Shown: positions 8,230 to 16,797 of the stretch, in pieces
Layout of the letters: every line of letters begins with the position of its first letter
Numbering within the stretch: position 1 is the first letter of the stretch
NCBI GenBank assembly: GCA_964494345.1
Contig: CAZBSI010000006.1
Location: 62,001 to 126,000, forward strand
Direction of reading: 5' to 3'
DNA length: 64,000 bases
Source: DTKD01 sp964494345
GTDB lineage: Bacteria > Armatimonadota > UBA5829
The notes under the pieces: generated by a model
Seen by the model: the letters and a program-made list of their open reading frames with translations, nothing else
What the model was told of the DNA's origin: nothing
The model's database searches: none
Position numbers and translations under genes: made by a program

Positions 8230-9651
8230 TTAAGGCAAATCCGCCAGCAGCACGCAGATTTTGTCCTGAAGCGACGTGGCGTCAGATTTCGGGCACAAAT
8301 GGTGGTTCATAATAATCGAAAACACCAGCGGCTCCCCGGATTTCGTGTTCACATAGCCCGACAGACTGCTCACCCGCCCAATATAACCGGTCTTGGCGCG
8401 CAGGTTGCCCTTGGCAGAAGTATTGCGCATTCGCGAATACAGGCTCCCATCCACCCCTGCAATCGGCAGCGAGTCATAGAAGGTCTTGAAGTTCTTTGAT
8501 GAATGCATATAGGTGAGGAGTTTGACAAGGTTATTAGCCGATATGTAGTTAAATCGAGACAGCCCGGAGCCGTCGGTAATCGAAAGCCCGTCCATATCCA
8601 TCCCCATTTTCCTGAACAACTCTCTCTCCACATCGGCTCCGTTGTCCCAGGAACCGGTCCCCTTAAAATGCGCGCCGAGATATTTCAGCAACACTTCCGC
8701 AATCAAATTGTCGCTTGGTTTGTTCAGCAGCGACAGCACTCGAGACAATGGAGGTGATGAATGCGATGCGACTGCCTTTGAGCCTTCCGGCAGCTTTCCT
8801 GAGCGAACACTTCCTGACACCTCTATTCCATGCTTGCCAAGCTCCGTGGCGAACGCATAGCCTGCATAAAGCTGGGGCTCCATTAACGATCTCAGCGTCT
8901 CTCGGCTGGTAACCTTTGTCCCCTGCGCGATACTGCCGCTGACTCGAATTATATTAAGACCAATCCCTCGCGAAACCCAAATAGTATTAGCCGAGCCTGT
9001 CTTGCCTGTTGTAGCGGTGCTTTCGACTGTGAAATAAGTTGTCCTGGGAGAAAGCTCTATTTCCACAGGGTCGCCGACTTCCTTGCCGGGGCGCACCCAA
9101 ATATCTACTGTATTTCTATTCAAATTCAGCGCACTGACTTCTGCGGAGTAATAGTATTGCAGGCTATCATACGACCAGCCGGAGCCGATTCGCTGCCTGT
9201 CAAAAAGGGTGTCATCTGCGATAATGTTGCCTTTGACAGAATTTATCCCAGCAGCCTTGACCTGCCCAGCCAGCTCGGTCAGATCCGCCGTCAACAGCAC
9301 GGGATCCCCGCCGCCTTTGATTACCAGATCTCCATTCAGCACGCCGTCCTTCACCTGGCCGTTGGCAAATACTTCGGTTTGAAACTTAAAATCAGGCCCG
9401 AGCAGTTCGAGGGAAGTTGACGAAACCAGCAGTTTAAAGTTCGACGCCGGTATCATAAGCAAATCCCCATTGTGTTCATATAGCGTCTGCCCTGTTTTGA
9501 GAGAACGCACGACCACTGCCTGCACTCCGTTTTTGAGCGAGCGGTTGCCCAGTATTTCATCAATGCTGCTTGTCAGGTCTGCCGTACATACGCCGGTGGC
9601 TGTCACAATGCAAAGAATCACAAGCGCCACTAGCCGATTTAGTTTTCGCAT
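8230..9651 (-). CDS. dacB: D-alanyl-D-alanine carboxypeptidase/endopeptidase (PBP4, S13 family)
   Basis: 473 residues with an N-terminal signal peptide (LVALVILCIVTATGVCTA). The three penicillin-binding motifs are present: SNFK at 70-73 (nucleophile Ser70), SDN at 313-315 and KTG at about 420-422. Family S13 landmarks include NGDLVIKGGGDP, DDTLFD and WSYDSLQYYYSAEVSALNLN. The enzyme trims D-Ala or cuts cross-links in peptidoglycan in the periplasm. It is divergent from a dipeptide epimerase gene with only 40 bp between the starts; that enzyme acts on Ala-Glu dipeptides from the same polymer, so shared control in wall turnover is plausible. Confidence 0.95.
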   Translation of the reverse strand: MRKLNRLVALVILCIVTATGVCTADLTSSIDEILGNRSLKNGVQAVVVRSLKTGQTLYEHNGDLLMIPASNFKLLVSSTSLELLGPDFKFQTEVFANGQVKDGVLNGDLVIKGGGDPVLLTADLTELAGQVKAAGINSVKGNIIADDTLFDRQRIGSGWSYDSLQYYYSAEVSALNLNRNTVDIWVRPGKEVGDPVEIELSPRTTYFTVESTATTGKTGSANTIWVSRGIGLNIIRVSGSIAQGTKVTSRETLRSLMEPQLYAGYAFATELGKHGIEVSGSVRSGKLPEGSKAVASHSSPPLSRVLSLLNKPSDNLIAEVLLKYLGAHFKGTGSWDNGADVERELFRKMGMDMDGLSITDGSGLSRFNYISANNLVKLLTYMHSSKNFKTFYDSLPIAGVDGSLYSRMRNTSAKGNLRAKTGYIGRVSSLSGYVNTKSGEPLVFSIIMNHHLCPKSDATSLQDKICVLLADLP

Positions 9652-9679
9652 GAATATTTCCGCCTTTGTGAAAGTCTGG

Positions 9680-9685
9680 TATAAT
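9680..9685 (+). promoter_or_regulatory. -10 box predicting a leaderless transcript for the dipeptide epimerase
   Basis: A perfect TATAAT ends 6 bases before the ATG at 9692, so transcription should start at or next to the A of the start codon. No Shine-Dalgarno sequence lies between. The -35 region is weak (TTTCCG at about 9657). Confidence 0.5.
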
Positions 9686-9691
9686 TAGCTT

Positions 9692-10786
9692 ATGCTGCGA
9701 ATAGATAAAATCCTTGCTTATCCTATCGAAGTTCCGCTTGTGGAGCCTTTTGAGACTTCATACAGGCGCGCGACTACATCTCCCACGGTCATAGTTGAGC
9801 TTCATGCGGGAGATTATGTCGGTTACGGTGAGGCGACCCCTGTTCGTCAGGTGACTGGTGAGGACGTTCATACAGTCCTTCACGACCTTGCGACGGCTTC
9901 GGAGGCTCTTGTAGGGGCAGAGCTTTCACAGTTCAGGCTGTCCGCAAGAAAGCTCTCGGAGGCGCTCCCACAGGGCAAATCGGCCTGCACGGGCGTCGAG
10001 ATCGCCATGCTGGACGCATATGCCAAGAGCCTCAACACCCCTATCTATTCGCTGTTCGGCGGTGCATCAATTCGCATCGAAACCGACGTCACAATCGCGA
10101 TCTGTCCTCCCGACCATGCCCGCGAAAGATCAATTGAACTTCGCTCGCAGGGGTTCAATATATTCAAAGTGAAAGTAGGCAAGGATCAGGAGGAGGACCT
10201 CGCACGGGTCGTTGCTATAAGCGAGGGCGCTCCTGGGTGCACCTTTGTTATAGACGCAAATCAGGGCTACACTCCCACACAAGCCGTCAAATTCATCAAG
10301 AGCCTGCAGGATAGAAACCTCAGCATCCGTCTTCTGGAGCAACCCGTCGACGCTGCGGATCTCAATGGATTAAGATACGTCACCGAGCACGTCGACGTAC
10401 CGGTTTTTGCCGACGAAGCCGCTCAGACCCCGGCCGAAGTGCTGGAAGTGGTGCGATATAAGGCTGCTGATGGCGTCAATGTAAAACTGATGAAGGCCGG
10501 AATGATCGGTGCGCTCACGATCAGTTCTATCTGCCGGGCTGCCAAAATCGATTTGATGTTCGGCTGTATGCTCGAAACCCACATCGGCCAGGCTGCGTCC
10601 GTGCACGTCGCCTGCGGCACCAACTCATTTAGCGTATTCGATCTGGACTCCGACCTGCTTATCGGTGAACAGCCGATAGCAGGCGGCGTGGTCCGCAAAG
10701 GGCCTTATATCCGCCTAGCCGGTGGCCCCGGCCTTGGATGCAAAGTAGACAAAGGTACGCTTGAGACCTTCCTCAAAAGAGACTAA
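9692..10786 (+). CDS. Dipeptide (L-Ala-D/L-Glu) epimerase, enolase superfamily
   Basis: 364 residues. It has the muconate-lactonizing-type barrel with FKVKVGKD (KxK base, Lys159/161), metal ligands Asp188 (VIDANQGYT), Glu216 (LLEQPV) and Asp241 (FADEA), and the opposite base Lys in VNVKLMKAG (about 265). C-terminal FGCMLETHIG is typical of the Ala-Glu epimerase subgroup. Such enzymes epimerise L-Ala-D-Glu from peptidoglycan recycling, though relatives use other dipeptides. It is divergent from dacB, supporting a wall-recycling role. Its 3' end overlaps the converging SDR gene by 72 bp. The start is the only good ATG and sits directly after a -10 box. Confidence 0.88.
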   Translation: MLRIDKILAYPIEVPLVEPFETSYRRATTSPTVIVELHAGDYVGYGEATPVRQVTGEDVHTVLHDLATASEALVGAELSQFRLSARKLSEALPQGKSACTGVEIAMLDAYAKSLNTPIYSLFGGASIRIETDVTIAICPPDHARERSIELRSQGFNIFKVKVGKDQEEDLARVVAISEGAPGCTFVIDANQGYTPTQAVKFIKSLQDRNLSIRLLEQPVDAADLNGLRYVTEHVDVPVFADEAAQTPAEVLEVVRYKAADGVNVKLMKAGMIGALTISSICRAAKIDLMFGCMLETHIGQAASVHVACGTNSFSVFDLDSDLLIGEQPIAGGVVRKGPYIRLAGGPGLGCKVDKGTLETFLKRD

Positions 10787-11662
10787 CGGGCTATAGCCGA
10801 TCAGATCACGGGCCTTCGAGATGTTGCTGGTCGAGTATTTGATGTCGCCGACCACGGGCGGGTCGTAGATAACCTCTATCTCTTTTCCGGCGAGTTGTTT
10901 CAACTGGCTCACGAGTCCGTTCAGGTCAATTGACGTGCCGCTTGCGATGTTGAATACCTCGCCCCCCACGCCTTCTTTTGTGCAGGCCAGGTAGTTCGCC
11001 CTTGCCACGTTTTCCACATATACAAAATCCCTGGTCTGTGAGCCGTCGCCGTAGATATGCAGCTCTCGACCGTCCATAATGCGGTCGATAAACTTTGGTA
11101 TAACAGCGGCGTATTGCGAATCAGGGTTCTGTCGAATTCCAAAGACGTTAAAATATCGCAGTCGCACGGTCTCCAGGCCATATATCTGATTAAATACCGA
11201 GAGATAGTGCTCCCCGCATATCTTCGTCGCGCCGTAGGGGGAAAGAGGGTGGGGCAGGAAGTCTTCCCGTTGCGGTTGCGCGCCTGTATCGCCATAAATC
11301 GCGCACGACGAGGCCATTGTGAGCCGTTTCACTCCAGCATCACGCGCACTTATGAGCACGTTCAGGGTGCCGTCCACATTGACCGAGTTAGCCCAGGCGG
11401 GGTCTTCGACGGACTTGGTATTAGAAATCTCAGCGGCCTGGTGGATCACATAATCGACCCCGCGCATAGCACCATTAAGCGAGTCGATATCCCGAATATC
11501 CGCCTTCACTATTTCTATTTTGTCCGCAACGGCCGCAAGGTTCTCGATCATTCCTGTCGAAAAATCGTCGAACACCACAACATCGTGGCCTTCGGCAACC
11601 AACAGTTCAGTAATATGGCCGCCAATAAACCCCGCGCCCCCGGTCACCATAAACTTACTCAT
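10715..11662 (-). CDS. NAD-dependent epimerase/dehydratase, UDP-glucose 4-epimerase-like
   Basis: 315 residues of the extended SDR family. NAD binding: VTGGAGFIGGHITELL (residues 6-21). Catalysis: Ser-Ser in MASSCAIYGD (about 117-124) and Tyr143-x3-Lys147 in YGATKICGE. Downstream LRYFNVFG and DGSQTRDFVYVENVARA are typical of UDP-sugar 4-epimerases and related sugar-nucleotide enzymes; the exact sugar cannot be told. It is monocistronic by appearance: a repeat-filled gap of about 220 bp separates it from the Fe-S gene upstream, and its end overlaps the dipeptide epimerase tail to tail. Confidence 0.9.
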   Translation of the reverse strand: MSKFMVTGGAGFIGGHITELLVAEGHDVVVFDDFSTGMIENLAAVADKIEIVKADIRDIDSLNGAMRGVDYVIHQAAEISNTKSVEDPAWANSVNVDGTLNVLISARDAGVKRLTMASSCAIYGDTGAQPQREDFLPHPLSPYGATKICGEHYLSVFNQIYGLETVRLRYFNVFGIRQNPDSQYAAVIPKFIDRIMDGRELHIYGDGSQTRDFVYVENVARANYLACTKEGVGGEVFNIASGTSIDLNGLVSQLKQLAGKEIEVIYDPPVVGDIKYSTSNISKARDLIGYSPLVSFEEGLKRTFVYFASKAGATG

Positions 11663-11690
11663 AAGAATCCTACCTGTGCTTTCAAATCAT

Positions 11691-11877
11691 GTCATCCTGC
11701 GCGCAGTCGCAGGATCACGTAAGGATTAATGTCATTTCGAACGAAGTGAGAAATCTGCTTTTCCGGCGTCCGATGTCAGACGTCCGCAGTTTGATGCGGC
11801 GTTTTCGATAACGTGAAACCATCCCATTATTTCCGGCTTTCGCCTCTTTCGCAATTTCGCGTTTATCCCTTCCCCAA
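11691..11877 (+). repeat. Composite intergenic repeat, full copy
   Basis: It starts with a hairpin module: ATCCTGCG at 11694-11701 pairs perfectly with CGCAGGAT at 11708-11715 around a 6-base loop. Then comes the GTCATTTCGAACGAAGTGAG module followed by AAATCTGCTTTTCCG, then GTCAGACGTCCGCAG, and a C/T-rich tail ending cgcgtttatcccttccc. The same order recurs at 56273-56440. It fills the gap between the SDR gene and the polyferredoxin gene. Confidence 0.8.
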
Positions 11878-11881
11878 TAAC

Positions 11882-13456
11882 CTACTGCTCCACATCCGGC
11901 GACTGGTCAAAATACGCCTTCTGCTCCTCTCTGCTCAAATGCCGCTTATCCCCAAACGAAAAAACCCTGATCGCAGCAACAGGCTGAATCGGGCAGACGT
12001 TTTCGCAAATCCCGCATCCCACGCATTTGTGTTCTTCCACAAACGGCCGCCGCACACCATCTATAGTCTGCCAAACCACGGCGCGATATGAGCAGCACTC
12101 ATCACAAACCAGGCACTGTTTATCCGAGTTCCACGCGATGCACTGCGACCTGTCGATCACGGCTGTCCCTATATAGATATGGTCTTTCTCTGCGACCTCA
12201 AGCGGCTGAATTGCCTGACTAGAACAAACCTGCGAGCATAAATTGCACTGCCTCGTACATTCTCCAATCTTCGGAACCAGCACCGGCGTCCATATCCCCT
12301 CAAAACCAGCCTCTGTAATAGCAGGTTGCAAGCCATTAGTGGGGCACACTTTCATACACTCACTGCAGCGGACACACCTCGCCACAAACTCCTCTTCAGG
12401 CAAGGCCCCCGGCGGGCGAATTAACATCGGGCTGGAGGTCTTCACTCGCCCCGTGCGAGTAGTCTTAGCCGCGACATTGGTCTTTCCCAGAAGCGCGATA
12501 CCCACCCCTAATCCAGCCGCTTGTAACACGCGTCGCTTGCTAAGGTCTAAGCTCGAATGATAACCATCCTTCGCCAGCGTCGGCGCGATTCGCGTGCTCA
12601 GGGTAGGGCAGACCGGCGTGCAGGAATAGCAATATATGCACTCAGACGCCTGATACTGCGTCGGGTCGTCGCAAATCGTCGCCATCTTGCACTCAGGGAT
12701 ACACTTTTTGCAGGTAATGCAGTTATTTTTGACCACCCTCCGCACGATGGATACCTTCGATAGCACCCCAAGTAAAGCTCCCAGAGGACACAGGTTCCGG
12801 CACCAGAACCGTCGCGAGATTGCATTCAGCGCGATTATCCCAACCAGCATAGCCGCCGCCAGGAAGTTCATCCTGAAGTAATACTGCACATCCGCCGGCA
12901 CCAGCGGCAGGCTCACCCCTCGTGCCGGCAGTTGCGTCACAACTGGAAAAATCGAGAATGTAAACGCCCTCGTGATGATCGTTATGGGGTCAAGGAAATA
13001 CGCCACCTGCGCGCCGAATATGGCCGCCACCGCTATCCCCGCCAGCACATAATACTTCACATTTCGCAACGCCGGATTAGCCGCCGCAGCCTTCTTGCGC
13101 TCTCTAAAAAACACCTTATCTGCAGCATCAAGCGTCGTCCCCAAAGGGCAAATCCAGCCGCAAAAGAACCTACCCGCCAGCACGCTCAGCACCACCACAG
13201 GCAGCCCGTATAGCAGCATAATCACAATGATTCGCCGCGTCGCGACCATCGTGGTCAACCCGAGCAGGGGGTCAATTCTGAAGAACGTATCAATAGGGGC
13301 CTTGGACGTCAGCACATTCGCCATCTTATCGGCGCTAAATCGGCCGATTGTAAGGGCAAACAAATACAAAAATGCGCCGAACGCGAGCGCCTGCACGACC
13401 CGGCGCAAATTTTCCATACGAACCAATTTCGTCTTAGGGGTATTTCGTTGACTCAC
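11882..13456 (-). CDS. Membrane polyferredoxin, NapH-NapG-like fusion
   Basis: 524 residues. The N-terminal half has about five membrane spans and two NapH/CcoG-type motifs, FCGWICPLG (about 97-105) and WCRNLCPLG (about 217-225), then two 4Fe-4S motifs (CITCKKCIPEC, CIYCYSCTPVC). At about 308 a KRRVLQAAGLGVGIALLG stretch looks like an internal Tat-type signal or seventh span, as if a separate NapG-like protein had been fused on. The C-terminal half adds CVRCSECMKVC, CNLCSQVC and CVGCGICENVC. The likely role is passing electrons between the quinone pool and a periplasmic partner. It follows a DUF362 gene by 5 bp. The start is a GTG at 13456; an ATG 13 codons in is the alternative. Confidence 0.85.
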   Translation of the reverse strand: MSQRNTPKTKLVRMENLRRVVQALAFGAFLYLFALTIGRFSADKMANVLTSKAPIDTFFRIDPLLGLTTMVATRRIIVIMLLYGLPVVVLSVLAGRFFCGWICPLGTTLDAADKVFFRERKKAAAANPALRNVKYYVLAGIAVAAIFGAQVAYFLDPITIITRAFTFSIFPVVTQLPARGVSLPLVPADVQYYFRMNFLAAAMLVGIIALNAISRRFWCRNLCPLGALLGVLSKVSIVRRVVKNNCITCKKCIPECKMATICDDPTQYQASECIYCYSCTPVCPTLSTRIAPTLAKDGYHSSLDLSKRRVLQAAGLGVGIALLGKTNVAAKTTRTGRVKTSSPMLIRPPGALPEEEFVARCVRCSECMKVCPTNGLQPAITEAGFEGIWTPVLVPKIGECTRQCNLCSQVCSSQAIQPLEVAEKDHIYIGTAVIDRSQCIAWNSDKQCLVCDECCSYRAVVWQTIDGVRRPFVEEHKCVGCGICENVCPIQPVAAIRVFSFGDKRHLSREEQKAYFDQSPDVEQ

Positions 13457-13461
13457 TAGCT

Positions 13462-14391
13462 CTACACGTTTTTGATGTTGACTTTGGTCAAATCCATCTC
13501 GCCGACGCCCATCTCGTGCGCCAGCTTAATATGGCTGACCTCACTTGCGGACATCTCAAACAGGCTCGCGCCATAAGAATCCACCGCAACCTGGTCGACT
13601 CCGGCGATCACCTTACCAACTTCCTTCGTCTTACCCGGCCCCTTCGGTCCACCCGTCAGCAGGATACGGTTCGCGTCCAGTATGATAAGATCGGGCCGAA
13701 TCGTCGTTGCATAGTCGGCTATGCACTGATCCAGCTTATTTCTGTGCCACGCCTGCCTGTCCCAGATGCAGCCCATCATATTCTTCATTCCGAGGGTCAG
13801 TTTCGTAGCGCCGTGGGTTTTGGCGACAGGGACATTGATAAACACATCCGCCTTCAGTATTTCCTTCAGACACGTATCAGTCTTGATCGCCTGGCCTTTG
13901 GATATCTCAATTCTTCTGAAGTCAGATTCATTTTGAGCCGCCGCCACCTCAGCGCCTGCCCCTTTGCCCGCCGCCATAATCCCCGTCAATCCGAGGACCA
14001 TCTCTGCGGGCCTGTCGATAACGTGATCAATCACCAGCACCCTGCCAGCGCCGCACTCCTTGCACATCCGCACGATCTCCGCCACAACTTCGGGGTTTGT
14101 GGTCGCGCCGATCTCTGGGGGTTGATTCCAGGCGATATTGGGTTTAACCACCACAAAATCCCCACTCTTAACCAACTTGCCCATCCCGCCAAGGCCGTCG
14201 ACTGCTTTACGGGTGAGTTTCGCGGCGTCACCACCGGATGCGACTGCAAGGGTATTTTTGTCGAACTTCGAGTCACGAGAGGCAGGCTGTTGTGCGCTCT
14301 CGACTTCTTTTGCGCCGCAACCACCCAAAAACAACGCGCCGCCCAAGCCGGCAATCGCACCTAAAAATTCACGCCTGTCCAGCTTTTTCAC
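13462..14391 (-). CDS. DUF362 domain protein with Tat lipoprotein signal
   Basis: 309 residues. The N-terminus has the twin-arginine pattern DRREFLGAI, a hydrophobic core and a lipobox-like LFLGGCG, so it is probably exported folded and lipid-anchored. The body matches DUF362: GDFVVVKPNIAWN (about 80-92), TNPEVVAEIVRMCKECGAGRVLVIDH, INVPVAKTHGATKLTLGMKNMMG and DLIILDANRIL. DUF362 proteins are uncharacterised but often sit with 4Fe-4S proteins, as here; no cluster-binding cysteine motif is visible in this protein. It overlaps the zinc-ribbon gene upstream by 23 bp and is followed 5 bp later by the polyferredoxin gene. Confidence 0.85.
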   Translation of the reverse strand: MKKLDRREFLGAIAGLGGALFLGGCGAKEVESAQQPASRDSKFDKNTLAVASGGDAAKLTRKAVDGLGGMGKLVKSGDFVVVKPNIAWNQPPEIGATTNPEVVAEIVRMCKECGAGRVLVIDHVIDRPAEMVLGLTGIMAAGKGAGAEVAAAQNESDFRRIEISKGQAIKTDTCLKEILKADVFINVPVAKTHGATKLTLGMKNMMGCIWDRQAWHRNKLDQCIADYATTIRPDLIILDANRILLTGGPKGPGKTKEVGKVIAGVDQVAVDSYGASLFEMSASEVSHIKLAHEMGVGEMDLTKVNIKNV

Positions 14392-14569
14392 TTTCTTTCC
14401 TCACTACAGCCGCGCACCGGACGCAAAGGCCGTCTTTTCGCCTTCCAAGTGCAGCCAGCTCGCCATAATAATGCTCAGAACAAAGAATCCTCTTGCAACA
14501 AGGGCACGCATTGGCCGTGCTCAACGGGCGCCGACATTCGTCACAAAAAAATGACGATCTGCGGTCCAA
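14369..14569 (-). CDS. Small zinc-ribbon protein
   Basis: 66 residues with a dense cysteine pattern: FCDECRRPL, then CPCCKRILCSEHYY, then CVRCAA. Two CxxC pairs plus Cys-His could bind two zinc ions, as in treble-clef or rubredoxin-like small proteins. It fits exactly between the stop of the secreted 172-residue protein and the DUF362 gene, whose start it overlaps by 23 bp, so translational coupling is likely. No named family recognised. The pattern and fit argue that it is real despite its size. Confidence 0.65.
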   Translation of the reverse strand: MDRRSSFFCDECRRPLSTANACPCCKRILCSEHYYGELAALGRRKDGLCVRCAAVVRKESEKAGQA

Positions 14570-15088
14570 CTAAGGTTTAATCCTTTTCTTCACAGCCCTG
14601 GCAAACGCCTCGGTATCCTTAACCGATTTATCAGCGGGATAATAAGCCGCCACGGTCACAAAATACTTGCCCATCGCATAATACGACATCACATTTGGCT
14701 TCGTTACCGTAAACCCGGTGCCCAATTTGGCAATAGGCGCGGCTTTAGCCTCGCGCTGCCTGGCCCAATAGTTTACAAAATCCGTGGCAGCCCTGGCGGA
14801 TTTCATCGTATGAATCGCCACTTCGACATACTGACTATCCCGCTGATACATCTGCTTTACTGCGTCTATCACCCCGTTTTTCGTATACAGTTCATATCCG
14901 CCGTTATATATCTTCGTGACATCCGTGCCCTTGCCGTAGATCATAGACTTGTCCATAATCTTGAAGCCAGCCACATCCCCATTAGCAGGCAGCAACTTTT
15001 CCACCGCAGTAGAAGCCGCAAATGACGCTGCTGCGAACGCCAACATCAAAGTCGTTGCCACAATCACGAGGATAATCTGCCTGATCAT
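14570..15088 (-). CDS. Secreted small protein, DUF6599-like
   Basis: 172 residues with a clear signal peptide (IILVIVATTLMLAFAAASFAAS). The mature part contains LLPANGDVAGFKI, YNGGYELYTKNGVIDAVKQMY, VEVAIHTMKSARAATDFVNYW and YFVTVAAYYPAD. This resembles the DUF6599 family by memory, a group of secreted proteins of unknown function, but the match is not certain. It lies 2 bp after one DUF362 gene and abuts the zinc-ribbon gene, within the redox cluster, so it may be a periplasmic component of that system. Confidence 0.7.
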   Translation of the reverse strand: MIRQIILVIVATTLMLAFAAASFAASTAVEKLLPANGDVAGFKIMDKSMIYGKGTDVTKIYNGGYELYTKNGVIDAVKQMYQRDSQYVEVAIHTMKSARAATDFVNYWARQREAKAAPIAKLGTGFTVTKPNVMSYYAMGKYFVTVAAYYPADKSVKDTEAFARAVKKRIKP

Positions 15089-15090
15089 AT

Positions 15091-16074
15091 CTACGCCCTC
15101 AGCAGTTCTATCTTGCGCTCATCACAGGTGCCGACCCCACGCTCCTGCGCGGAAGCCAGCCATCGCACCTTCTTCTCCTGAATTCCCGGTCTGCCGAGCT
15201 GCTTCAGCTTATCCTGAATGATCTTTAAGCCCATACAGTCCACCGCCACCGGGTCAGTGCCGACCATAATCGAATAATGGTTATACTGATCCTGAGTCTG
15301 CAACCCGGGCCCGCCGGAATGCTGCGGCCGAAGCACGTCCATTACAATCAGCCTGGTCTTATTTTTCACCACCGGAATAGAGTTGAAATCCGCAAGCTGC
15401 GGGTTACAGTTGTTGCCGTGGTGGCTGCCCGGATTATCGAAAGAGCCGTAGTGGTTCTTAAGAGAGCCTGATATACCGGTAATCCCGTGGGTCTTGAGAA
15501 TCGGCATATTGATGATAGCCGTCACCTTTTCGTTAATAACCTTGGTGATTCTCCCCTTGAAGGCCCCTCGCTGAATCTCAGGCCCCCAATCGCCGTCGTC
15601 GGCAAAGTATTTGACTCCAGGGCCGGTCTTATTCGGGATAAAGCCGCATTTGATCATATCGGTCGAGCTTCTATCCCAGACAATTATGTTGTCTTCCTTC
15701 ACACCAGCAGACTTCAGCCCTGCCACAACCGCATTCACCATCTCCGGCCGTGTTGATACTCCCTTGCCGAACAGGCAGTTGATTTTTATTCCAACTACAT
15801 CCTTAGGGGAGAACATCTTTTTCCATGCGTCTGCGCCGCTGTTTGTGCCGGTGAGCTTGGCAAGACTCCGGCCGACCATCTTCTCGACCACACCCTGCAC
15901 CACTTCATTATCCTTTGTAAGGCTGGCGGCGTCGGTTGTGATGACCACGCGCGATTTGTCTGGCTGTCCGGCGATCTGTCCCGCAGCCTCAACAACGCCA
16001 GGCAAACTCGTCAATGCGGCCCCGGTCAAGGCCATGTGTTTAAGAAACTCTCTGCGGGTCGTCTTGTATCCCAT
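15091..16074 (-). CDS. DUF362 domain protein with Tat signal
   Basis: About 327 residues from the ATG at 16074, preferred over a start 18 codons upstream because AAGGGG lies about 7 bases before it and the Tat signal (TTRREFLKHMALTGAALTSLPG) then falls at the N-terminus. DUF362 landmarks: DVVGIKINCLFGKGVSTRPEMVNAVV, VWDRSSTDM, IINMPILKTHGITGISGSLKNHYG and GTDPVAVDCMGLKII. The His-Gly and Asn-Lys-type motifs parallel those in the second DUF362 gene at 13.5 kb, so the two are paralogues in one operon. Function unknown; a periplasmic redox or Fe-S linked role is inferred from context. Confidence 0.85.
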   Translation of the reverse strand: MGYKTTRREFLKHMALTGAALTSLPGVVEAAGQIAGQPDKSRVVITTDAASLTKDNEVVQGVVEKMVGRSLAKLTGTNSGADAWKKMFSPKDVVGIKINCLFGKGVSTRPEMVNAVVAGLKSAGVKEDNIIVWDRSSTDMIKCGFIPNKTGPGVKYFADDGDWGPEIQRGAFKGRITKVINEKVTAIINMPILKTHGITGISGSLKNHYGSFDNPGSHHGNNCNPQLADFNSIPVVKNKTRLIVMDVLRPQHSGGPGLQTQDQYNHYSIMVGTDPVAVDCMGLKIIQDKLKQLGRPGIQEKKVRWLASAQERGVGTCDERKIELLRA

Positions 16075-16128
16075 AGCATCCCCTTTCGATTTCCTGTCCG
16101 TAGGCGCCGGATTCCGGCAAAAGCCCAA

Positions 16129-16794
16129 TTATTCCCAACTATAGCTTATCACATCATCGCAGCTTGCCAAATCACCGGCTACAGCTACCTCATCAAAATC
16201 CCTCTGCACACGCAGCCGCAGCCGTAAAATCTGCCGAGCTGCATCGTCAGACTCCTGCGTATCAATAGATCGAACGCGCGCGTGTTGAACCTCCAGCATA
16301 CGCAGCACATTGCACAATCCGTCGTAGCCGCCTTGCATCACTACAGTCAGTTGGCGTTCTCCGCGACCCATAGTGAAATGCTTATCAAGTCGATCCATCA
16401 CATCCAATGTGGCCAGAATCAATATCGTGCCGACAAGGCCCACATACATCATTGAGCCGCCCATCGCCACGGCAAGCCCAATCGCTGCCGCCGACCATAT
16501 ACTCGCCGCTGTCGTCAGGCCCCGAATTGAGCTGCCCTGCTGGATTATCGTCCCTGCTCCCAAAAAACCGACGCCGCTAACGATCTGTGCTGCAATACGA
16601 CTCTGGTCGTTGCTATCCTTCCACGGCCCCACATAAAACGAAGTCATCGCGAACACTGCCGAACCCATACACACCAGCGCATGCGTCCGCAAGCCTGCAG
16701 GTCGGCCGTGTATCTCACGCTCCATCCCGATCAAACTCCCCAGAATGAGCGACACCACCAACCTGAACAGCATTTCTGAAAGAGAAGGTACCAA
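16129..16794 (-). CDS. MgtC/SapB family membrane protein
   Basis: 221 residues. Typical MgtC/SapB core: LILGSLIGMEREIHGRPAGLRTHALVCMGSAVF (conserved Arg-Thr-His), RIAAQIVSGVGFLGAGTI and GLTTAASIWSAAAIGLAVAMG, giving four to five spans in the first 140 residues. The cytoplasmic tail (about 150-221) resembles the ACT-like domain of the longer family members. MgtC itself modulates F-ATP synthase and supports growth at low magnesium; the role in this organism is unknown. It starts (TTG at 16794) 3 bp after proS. The start is uncertain: an ATG seven codons in is possible. Confidence 0.88.
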   Translation of the reverse strand: MVPSLSEMLFRLVVSLILGSLIGMEREIHGRPAGLRTHALVCMGSAVFAMTSFYVGPWKDSNDQSRIAAQIVSGVGFLGAGTIIQQGSSIRGLTTAASIWSAAAIGLAVAMGGSMMYVGLVGTILILATLDVMDRLDKHFTMGRGERQLTVVMQGGYDGLCNVLRMLEVQHARVRSIDTQESDDAARQILRLRLRVQRDFDEVAVAGDLASCDDVISYSWE

Positions 16795-16797
16795 CTC

